DNA from: CAYYFX01 sp964571855
Lineage (GTDB): Bacteria; ARS69
NCBI GenBank assembly: GCA_964571855.1
Contig: CAZNDO010000040.1
Coordinates: forward strand, 1-15,375
DNA length: 15,375 nucleotides
Direction: 5' to 3'
The position numbers and the translations under genes were made by a program. Below the pieces are notes generated by a model that did not search any database, was not told the origin of the DNA, and saw only the letters and a list, made by a program, of their open reading frames with translations. Position 1 is the stretch's first letter; every line of letters starts with the position of its first letter. This document shows, one piece after another, positions 1 to 5,603 of the stretch.

Positions 1-9
1 GGCGGGGCC

Positions 10-49
10 GCTTCATAGAAGCACGCACGCCACGCGCCCGAAGGGCGCG
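10..49 (-). terminator. Two small hairpins, possible distal transcript end
   Basis: Two perfect short inverted repeats lie next to each other. One is GCTTC/GAAGC (10-14 and 18-22) with a 3-base loop. The other is CGCGCCC/GGGCGCG (33-39 and 43-49) with a 3-base loop. They lie 100-140 bases beyond the stop codon of the last minus-strand gene. There is no T-run, so they could equally be RNA 3'-end stabilising structures or chance pairing in GC-rich DNA. Confidence 0.25.
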
Positions 50-101
50 GCGCGTTCGCGCGCAGAGGCCCGCGAGAGGGGTACCGGGGCGCCCGGCCCA
101 T

Positions 102-121
102 CCGCCGGAATGTCCGGGCGG
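102..121 (-). terminator. Hairpin 30 bases after the last operon stop codon
   Basis: CCGCCGGA at 102-109 pairs with TCCGGGCGG at 113-121 around a 3-base loop, with one bulged base. Read on the minus strand it begins about 30 nt after the TAG stop (154-152) of the reductase gene, the usual place for a transcript end. It lacks the U-tract of a classical Rho-independent terminator. Confidence 0.3.
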
Positions 122-151
122 CTTGCTCGCCCGACCTCCGGCCAAGTGGCG

Positions 152-1027
152 CTAGTACAGCAACTCCACCCACCGCCCCCCCGCGATGAGCTCGGCCTTC
201 CGCCGCGCCCACGCCTCGGGACTCCCCGCGACCGACGCGAACACCTTGTCCAGCTCCTCCCGCATGCGCGAAAGCCCCGCCACGTACACGTGCGTGCGCG
301 GGGAGGCCAGCATGTCCCACAGCTCGTCGGAGCGCTGCGCGATCACGTGGTCCCAGGCGATGGGATCGGACCAGTGCGGCCGCGGGCTCAGCGCGCGGAA
401 GGCCTCGAAGGTCTCGCGGTCGTAGTACTGGGTGAAGTCGTTCTGCTCGTCGTTCATGTACAGGAGCTCCAGGCCCGAACGCGCCCCGTAGAAGAGCCAC
501 ACCCGCCCCTGCCACTCCGGCCGGTTCCGGTACACGTGCTTCACGAACGCGCGGAACGGCGCGATCCCGGTGCCCGTGCCGATGAGGATCAACGTGGAGT
601 CCACCTCGTCCGGCACGTCGAACACCACGCCGAACGGGCCGGCGATCAGGATCCGGTCCCCGGGCTTCCGGTCGCACAGGTAGTTCGACGCCACGCCCGG
701 ATACTCCTCGCCGCTGTACTCGTCCACGTACCGGCAGCGCTTCACGCAGATCTTGATGCGCGGGTGGCCGTCGTCGCTGCGCTCGGGCAGGTCCGCCACG
801 CTGTACAGCCGCACGTGGTGCTCCTGCCCGAACTCCTTCGAGCCCGGCGCGAACACCGCGATGCTCTGCCCCACGCCGTACGGGAAGTCCGGACGGTGCA
901 CGTCCAGCACGATCTCGCGCACTTCCTCGGGGGAGGACTCGGGCGTGATGCGGCGCGTGGACACCACGGTGGCCTGGTAGCGCACCTTGGTGTCGTAGTC
1001 CGACAGGTGCATGACAGCCTCTTTCAT
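152..1027 (-). CDS. Plant-type ferredoxin-NAD(P)H reductase, last gene of the rnf operon
   Basis: A 291-residue soluble flavoprotein expected to exchange electrons between ferredoxin and NAD(P)H. The family signatures are in order: FAD-binding RLYS at residues 73-76; a second FAD region ASNYLCDRKPGD near 113-124; the NADP phosphate-loop motif GTGTGIAPFR at 150-159; LFYGARSGLELLY at 178-190; THVYVAGL at 245-252; and a C-terminal Tyr (291) preceded by Glu288, like the terminal E-x-Y of plant FNR. One oddity is that the nicotinamide-site Cys of the usual VCGL motif is Ala250 here. The ATG at 1027 is chosen over upstream in-frame starts because it overlaps the preceding TGA (ATGA) and has an AGGA-type ribosome site. 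Co-transcription with rnf suggests it works on the same ferredoxin pool. Preference for NADH or NADPH cannot be read from the sequence. Confidence 0.9.
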   Translation of the reverse strand: MKEAVMHLSDYDTKVRYQATVVSTRRITPESSPEEVREIVLDVHRPDFPYGVGQSIAVFAPGSKEFGQEHHVRLYSVADLPERSDDGHPRIKICVKRCRYVDEYSGEEYPGVASNYLCDRKPGDRILIAGPFGVVFDVPDEVDSTLILIGTGTGIAPFRAFVKHVYRNRPEWQGRVWLFYGARSGLELLYMNDEQNDFTQYYDRETFEAFRALSPRPHWSDPIAWDHVIAQRSDELWDMLASPRTHVYVAGLSRMREELDKVFASVAGSPEAWARRKAELIAGGRWVELLY

Positions 1028-1242
1028 GACGGATCCTCCCCCTTCTCGCAATTCGTTTCGTCGGTCAACGCGCATTCGGCCGCGTGCTCGCACCCCGAAC
1101 AGCCGCGGCGCTCCGCGAGCACGTCGGGGTCCGCGAACGCGCGCGGGAAGGACCGCCGCCAGCCCCGCTGCACGGCCACCCAGGCCACGCCCAGCGCGGG
1201 GGGAACGGCGATCGCGACGAGGTACGTGGACAGCTCGCTCAT
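1024..1242 (-). CDS. Small Cys-rich single-span membrane protein, NqrM-like candidate maturation factor
   Basis: A 72-residue protein translated by overlap from rnfA (ATGA at 1239-1242) and overlapping the next gene in the same way (1024-1027). Residues about 5-25 form one hydrophobic span. The basic stretch after it (QRGWRRSFPR) suggests the C-terminal half is cytoplasmic. That half carries four cysteines, C48-x2-C51-x5-C57-x7-C65, in the sequence GCSGCEHAAEC followed by an acidic segment. Size, single span plus four-Cys tail, and position beside rnfE/rnfA recall NqrM, the small protein needed to place the intramembrane iron centre in NqrD/NqrE, the homologues of RnfE/RnfA. I see this architectural resemblance only and cannot claim homology. 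A FeoB-associated Cys-rich protein or a small Fe-S carrier is an alternative. Existence as a gene is well supported by the double coupling. Confidence 0.75.
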   Translation of the reverse strand: MSELSTYLVAIAVPPALGVAWVAVQRGWRRSFPRAFADPDVLAERRGCSGCEHAAECALTDETNCEKGEDPS

Positions 1243-1817
1243 CCGGACAACCCCGCGAAGCCCATGAAGGACACGGACAACAGCCCCGCCAGCATCAGCG
1301 CCAGCGCGGTGCCCTGCACGACGTCCGGCACCTCGGCCAGCCCCAGCTTCTCCCGCAGCCCGCCCATGAGCACGAGGGCCAGCGTGAAGCCGGTGCCCGC
1401 CGCCACCGCGTAAACGAGGCAGCGCACGAGGTCGTAGCCCTTGTTCGTCTGGAACAGCGCCAGCGCCAGGATGGCGCAGTTCGTGGTGATGAGCGGCAGG
1501 AAGATCCCCAGCGCGCGGAAGAGCGCCGGGCTGACCTTCTTGATGAACATCTCCACGAGCTGCACCGTGGCGGCGATCGCGGCGATGTACGAGATCAGCC
1601 GCAGGAACGGCATGTCCAGCCGCACCAGGAGCGCGTTGATCCCGTACGCGCACGCCGAGCTGACCACCATCACGAACGTGGTGGCCCCGCCCATGCGCAG
1701 CGCGGTGTCCATCTTCCCGGAAACGCCCAGGAACGGGCAGATCCCGAGGAAGTACGCCAGGACGAAGTTGTTGATGAGCGCGGTGTTGATGAAGATGGTG
1801 CCCAGGGAGTCGTTCAT
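1239..1817 (-). CDS. rnfA: RnfA, integral membrane subunit of the Rnf complex
   Basis: A 192-residue, about six-span membrane protein of the RnfA/NqrE family. The hallmark segments are present: NNFVLAYFLGICPFLGVS near residues 16-33 with Cys27, and LPLITTNCAILA near 108-118 with Cys114. In this family the two Cys pair with the equivalent Cys of RnfE to hold a [2Fe-2S] centre in the middle of the membrane, which carries electrons across during Na+ or H+ pumping. Length is normal for the family. The ATG at 1817 overlaps the rnfE stop (ATGA, 1814-1817), and its own TGA overlaps the next start. It could be mistaken for NqrE, but the neighbouring RnfB, RnfC, RnfD and RnfG make Rnf certain. Confidence 0.97.
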   Translation of the reverse strand: MNDSLGTIFINTALINNFVLAYFLGICPFLGVSGKMDTALRMGGATTFVMVVSSACAYGINALLVRLDMPFLRLISYIAAIAATVQLVEMFIKKVSPALFRALGIFLPLITTNCAILALALFQTNKGYDLVRCLVYAVAAGTGFTLALVLMGGLREKLGLAEVPDVVQGTALALMLAGLLSVSFMGFAGLSG

Positions 1818-2479
1818 CGCGCGCCCTCCGCCGCCAGGGCCGGCCGCGCCTTCGTGCGCTCCCGGCGCTGCTCGTTCCAGCGGAAGAACATCAGCCAAGC
1901 CGCCAGCGTGAAGAACCCGCCGGAGGGAAGGATCATCATCACCCAGGGCTCGAAGTCCGCCGGCAGCACGCGGACGCCGAACAGGGCGCCGGTGCCGAGG
2001 ATCTCGCGCACGCTGCCCAGGCACAGGAGCGCGAAGGTGAAGCCGACCCCCATGCCCAGCCCGTCCAGCACGGACCGGCCCACGCCGTTCTTCGACGCGA
2101 ACGCCTCCGCCCGCCCCAGGATGATGCAGTTCACGACGATCAGCGCGATGAACGCGCCCAGCGCCTTGTGCAGGTCCAGGCTGATGGCCTGGATGGCGTA
2201 GTCCACGATCGTCACGAACGTGGCGATCACCAGGATGAACGTGGCGATGCGGACCTCCTTCGGCACGAACTTCCGGATGGAGGAGATCACCGCGTTCGAG
2301 AGCGTGAGCACGAACAGCGTGGCCGCGCCCATGGCCAGCGCGTTCATCGCCGAGTTCGATACGGCCAGCGTGGGACACATCCCGAGAACCTGGATGAACA
2401 CCGGATTCTCCTTCCAGAGCCCCTTCAGGAACTCGTCCGCGGGGCTCTTCCCCGCCTTCTTCTCCGCTGTCGCGGTCAT
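1814..2479 (-). CDS. rnfE: RnfE, integral membrane subunit of the Rnf complex
   Basis: A 221-residue, about six-span protein of the RnfE/NqrD family. Key motifs are NPVFIQVLGMCPTLAVSNS (25-43, Cys35) and LIVVNCIILGRAEAFAS (113-129, Cys118), the two Cys expected to share the intramembrane [2Fe-2S] cluster with RnfA. The N-terminal 20 residues are hydrophilic and cytoplasmic, and the C-terminal tail (RRERTKAR) is strongly basic. Translation is coupled on both sides by ATGA overlaps (2476-2479 with rnfG and 1814-1817 with rnfA), which favours stoichiometric synthesis of the RnfE/RnfA pair. Confidence 0.97.
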   Translation of the reverse strand: MTATAEKKAGKSPADEFLKGLWKENPVFIQVLGMCPTLAVSNSAMNALAMGAATLFVLTLSNAVISSIRKFVPKEVRIATFILVIATFVTIVDYAIQAISLDLHKALGAFIALIVVNCIILGRAEAFASKNGVGRSVLDGLGMGVGFTFALLCLGSVREILGTGALFGVRVLPADFEPWVMMILPSGGFFTLAAWLMFFRWNEQRRERTKARPALAAEGAR

Positions 2480-3237
2480 TGCCCGCTCCCTTCCGCCGCG
2501 AAGTCCGCCATCCGCTCCTTCAGCCGCGGCGCCCACGTGGACGCGCTGCCGTTCAGGATGGCCGCCACCGCCTTGGACGAGATGGTGGCGCCGGTGATCC
2601 CGTCCACCTGCCAGGCGCCGGTCTTCTCGCCGTGCTTCACGGCCACGATGGGGTTCGCGAGCGCGGTGCCCTCCGCGTCCAGGGAGACGTCCAGGGCCTC
2701 GAAGTTCGCGAGGAACGTGGGATCGAACCCGATCTTGTCGCCCAGCCCGGGCGTCTCGCGGCTCTCGAGGATCTGCATTCCCACGATCGCGGAGCGCTCC
2801 GGCGCGTAGCCGTACAGCAGCGAGATGACATCCTGGTAGCCCATCCCCTGCGCCTCCAGCGCGAAGCCCACGAGCTTCCCGGAGTCGTCGTAGCCGGCGT
2901 GCACCACCGGGCCGGCGGCCGGCCCCGGACCGGCGACGGCATAGCTGCCGTCCGGCTGCTGGGTGAACGTGCGCCGGGACTTCGCGTCCGGGAGCACACG
3001 GAAGATGGCGCGCTCGAGCGCGGCGGCCCGGTTCCTCTCGATCACCGGCTTCGTTCCGACGTACGCGCCCACGATCGCCAGCCCGCACACGAGCCCCACG
3101 CCCACCATGGCGCGGTACATCGTCCACGCCCCCGCGCCCTTGACCGCCGGCACGGCGGCGGACGCAGCCGGCGCCGCGGGGCCGGACACGGCGGGCGCGG
3201 CCTGGGCCGCCGCCACGGGGTTCCCGTTCCCGCTCAC
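2476..3237 (-). CDS. rnfG: RnfG, FMN-carrying subunit of the Rnf complex
   Basis: A 253-residue protein with one transmembrane segment (about residues 42-60) followed by the extracytoplasmic FMN-binding domain. The flavin attachment signature is ITGATIS at 214-220, where Thr218 should carry covalent FMN transferred by an ApbE-type flavin transferase (no apbE gene is in this window). PGLGDKIG at 163-170 is another family block. I chose the GTG at 3237 because it gives a GTGA overlap with rnfD (3234-3237), as at the other junctions. This leaves an unusual 38-residue Ala/Pro-rich hydrophilic N-terminus before the membrane span. Initiation at Met40 (position 3120) would give a more typical protein and cannot be excluded. 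Confidence 0.93.
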   Translation of the reverse strand: MSGNGNPVAAAQAAPAVSGPAAPAASAAVPAVKGAGAWTMYRAMVGVGLVCGLAIVGAYVGTKPVIERNRAAALERAIFRVLPDAKSRRTFTQQPDGSYAVAGPGPAAGPVVHAGYDDSGKLVGFALEAQGMGYQDVISLLYGYAPERSAIVGMQILESRETPGLGDKIGFDPTFLANFEALDVSLDAEGTALANPIVAVKHGEKTGAWQVDGITGATISSKAVAAILNGSASTWAPRLKERMADFAAEGSGQ

Positions 3238-4259
3238 TTCGCCTTCCTCCCCCGCGAGGTCCCGTACACGCGCGGCCGGATCATCCGGTCCAGCTGCGGC
3301 GAGACGGCGTTGCCCAGCAGGATGGCGTACATGACGCCCTCCGGCATGCCGCCCCACACGCGGATCACGACCACGAGCACCCCGATCAGCGCGCCGTAGA
3401 TCCATGCGCCCAGCGACGTCAGCGGCGACGCCACCATGTCCGTGGCCATGAACACGGCCCCGAGCATGAGCCCGCCGGAGAACAGCATGAAGCCGGGCCC
3501 GGCGTACCGCCCGGGGTCCACCGCGTGCAGGATGCCGCTGAACGCGGCCACCGTGCCGAGGACGGCCACGGGGATGCGCCAGTTCATCATGTTGCGCGCC
3601 ACGAGGTACGCGCCGCCCAGCAGGATGAGCAGCGCGGCCGTCTCGCCCGTGGACCCGGAGGTGAACCCGAGCGCCAGCTCCCGCGTCCCGGTCATCTCGT
3701 GGCCGAACTTCCAGGCGGACAGCGGCGTGGCGCCGGACACCGCGTCGTACGCCGGCTTCCCGAAGGGGAGCGCCAGGAGCGACGACACCGGCTTCACGAA
3801 CCGGTCCGGCGCGAAGGGCGCCACCCAGGTGGTCATGGACACGGGGAAGGCCGCCTGCAGCACCGCGCGCCCCACCAGCGCCGGGTTGAACGGGTTCTTG
3901 CCCAGCCCGCCGAAGAGGGCCTTCCCCAGCCCGACGGCCACGAAGCCGCCGACCGCGTTCATCCACAGCGGAAGGCCCGGCGGCAGCGTCATCCCGTACA
4001 GGAGCCCGGTGATGATCACCGACCCGTCCGCCACCGTGGTGCGCCGTCCGTTCGCGCGGCAGATCAGGTGCTCCGCCAGCACGCACGACGCCGTGGACAC
4101 GAGCAGCGTGAGCGCGCCGCTGATGCCGAACGCGATCACGCCGAACGCGGCCGTGGGCAGCAGCGCCCAGACCACGTTGAACATGATGCTGTCCACGCTG
4201 TAGCCGCTCACCACGTGCGGCGAGGTGCGGATCTCCAGGGTCTTCGCCGGCGCGCTCAT
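3234..4259 (-). CDS. rnfD: RnfD, FMN-carrying integral membrane subunit of the Rnf complex
   Basis: A 341-residue polytopic membrane protein (roughly 8-10 spans) of the RnfD/NqrB family. It starts with the typical TSPHVVSGYSVDSIMFNV block (12-29). It contains KNPFNPALVGRA (121-132) and the covalent flavin site VSGATPLSAWK (174-184), where Thr178 is the predicted FMN attachment residue. Towards the C-terminus it has FMATDMVASPLT (270-281), also characteristic. Normal length, no breaks. The ATG at 4259 overlaps the rnfC stop (4256-4259), and the TGA overlaps the rnfG GTG. It forms the membrane core that couples electron flow to Na+ or H+ movement; the ion cannot be told from sequence. Confidence 0.97.
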   Translation of the reverse strand: MSAPAKTLEIRTSPHVVSGYSVDSIMFNVVWALLPTAAFGVIAFGISGALTLLVSTASCVLAEHLICRANGRRTTVADGSVIITGLLYGMTLPPGLPLWMNAVGGFVAVGLGKALFGGLGKNPFNPALVGRAVLQAAFPVSMTTWVAPFAPDRFVKPVSSLLALPFGKPAYDAVSGATPLSAWKFGHEMTGTRELALGFTSGSTGETAALLILLGGAYLVARNMMNWRIPVAVLGTVAAFSGILHAVDPGRYAGPGFMLFSGGLMLGAVFMATDMVASPLTSLGAWIYGALIGVLVVVIRVWGGMPEGVMYAILLGNAVSPQLDRMIRPRVYGTSRGRKAK

Positions 4260-5590
4260 CGCTGCACCTTCGGCTTGCGCACGGCGGCCTTGGCCATGCG
4301 GAAGTGCTGCACCAGCGGGATGTGCGACGGGCACACGAAGGAGCAGGAACCGCACTCGAAGCAGTCCATGAGGTGGTGTCCGTTCGCCATCTCGTCGAAG
4401 AGCTGGTTCCGCGCCAGCAGGCCCAGCATGGAGGGGTTCAGGAACATCGGGCACGCCTCCACACAGTAGCCGCAGCGGATGCACGGGTACACCGTGGAGT
4501 GCGTGGCCGCCGCGTCCGCGTCCGTGAACGCCACCACGCCGGACGTGCCCTTCGTGATCGGGATGTCCAGGCTGGAGGCCGCCTGCCCCATCATGGGCCC
4601 GCCCAGGAACACGCGGTTCACGTCCGGTGCCACGCCCACGTGGTCCAGGAGGAAGCGCAAGGGCGTCCCGATCGGGATGCGGTAGTTGCCCTTCCGCTTC
4701 ACCGCGGGGCCGGTCACCGTGATCACGCGCTCCTGGATCCCGCGGCCCTCGGGCAAGAGCCGCCCGATCTCCGCGGCGGTGGCCACGTTGATGCACAGCG
4801 CGTGCACGTCCAGCGGCAGCTTGCCGGACGGCACCTCGCGGCCGAGCAGCGCCGAGATGAGCACCTTCTCCGCGCCCTGCGGGTACTTCACGCGGAGCAC
4901 CTCCACCCGGACCGGGAGATCCTTCGGCAGCCCCATCCGCAGGTGCGCCGCGGCGTCCGCCTTGTTCTCCTCCACGCCGATGAGGACGTCCTTCACGCCC
5001 GTCACCTTCACGAGGTACCGGATGCCGGCGAAGATGTCCTCGCGCTGCTCCAGCATCACGCGGTGGTCCGTGGTGAGGAACGGCTCGCACTCCGCGCCGT
5101 TCACGATGAGCGTGTCCGCGAACTTCCCGTCCGGGATCTTCAGCTTCACGTGCGTGGGGAAGGCGGCGCCGCCGAGGCCCACGATGCCCGCGTCCTGGAT
5201 GGCCGCGAGGATCTCGTCGGGCGAGGCGTCGAGCGGGCACGGCCGGCCCTCCGCGATCTCCTGCGTGGACCCGGGGAACGGCTCGAGGTAGACGCCCAGG
5301 ACCATCCTTCCCGCGGAGGAGGGCACGAGCCCGATCCGCCGCACGATGCCCGAGGCCGGCGCGTGCATGGACACGGAGACGAACCCGTCCGCCTTGGCGA
5401 TCCGCTGCCCGCGCACGACCTCCTGCCCTTCCCGCACCAGCGGGATGGCCGGCTTGCCGGCGTGCTGGGACAGCGGCACCACCAGGACCGGGGCGAACGG
5501 GAACTGCCGGATCGGCAGGTCGCGCGTCTCGTCCTTCGCCTCCGGCGGGTGCACCCCGTGCCGGAAGGTCTTCGGGGCCAGGAGCGGCAT
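4256..5590 (-). CDS. rnfC: RnfC, NADH-interacting Fe-S subunit of the Rnf complex
   Basis: A 444-residue peripheral subunit expected to bind FMN and NAD(H) and two [4Fe-4S] clusters. The N-terminus (FRHGVHPPEAKDET, residues 9-22) is typical of the family. The nucleotide/flavin region has GLGGAAFPTHVK (138-149) and NGAECEPFLTTD (164-175), shared with the complex I 51-kDa-type fold. Two complete ferredoxin motifs follow: C370-x2-C373-x2-C376-x3-C380-P and C410-x2-C413-x2-C416-x3-C420-P. It is the compact form seen in clostridial and Thermotoga-type complexes, without the long C-terminal repeats of gammaproteobacterial RnfC. The ATG at 5590 is 13 bp after the nifJ-like stop, preceded by a G-rich ribosome site. 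Confidence 0.97.
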   Translation of the reverse strand: MPLLAPKTFRHGVHPPEAKDETRDLPIRQFPFAPVLVVPLSQHAGKPAIPLVREGQEVVRGQRIAKADGFVSVSMHAPASGIVRRIGLVPSSAGRMVLGVYLEPFPGSTQEIAEGRPCPLDASPDEILAAIQDAGIVGLGGAAFPTHVKLKIPDGKFADTLIVNGAECEPFLTTDHRVMLEQREDIFAGIRYLVKVTGVKDVLIGVEENKADAAAHLRMGLPKDLPVRVEVLRVKYPQGAEKVLISALLGREVPSGKLPLDVHALCINVATAAEIGRLLPEGRGIQERVITVTGPAVKRKGNYRIPIGTPLRFLLDHVGVAPDVNRVFLGGPMMGQAASSLDIPITKGTSGVVAFTDADAAATHSTVYPCIRCGYCVEACPMFLNPSMLGLLARNQLFDEMANGHHLMDCFECGSCSFVCPSHIPLVQHFRMAKAAVRKPKVQR

Positions 5591-5603
5591 TCCGCGTCCC
5601 CCG

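Larger units (their letters stand above)
1..151. other. Non-coding stretch downstream of the operon, several hairpins
   Basis: No convincing gene is visible between the window edge and the stop of the reductase gene at 152. The stretch is rich in short inverted repeats (10-22, 33-49 and 102-121), which are listed separately. Transcription of the minus-strand operon probably ends here, but no T-tract follows any hairpin, so an intrinsic terminator is not proven. Confidence 0.5.

Noticed and set aside
1239..2479. NqrD/NqrE of a Na+-NQR complex
   Set aside because: The two proteins are homologous to Nqr subunits, but the operon has RnfB and RnfC and no NqrA or NqrF.
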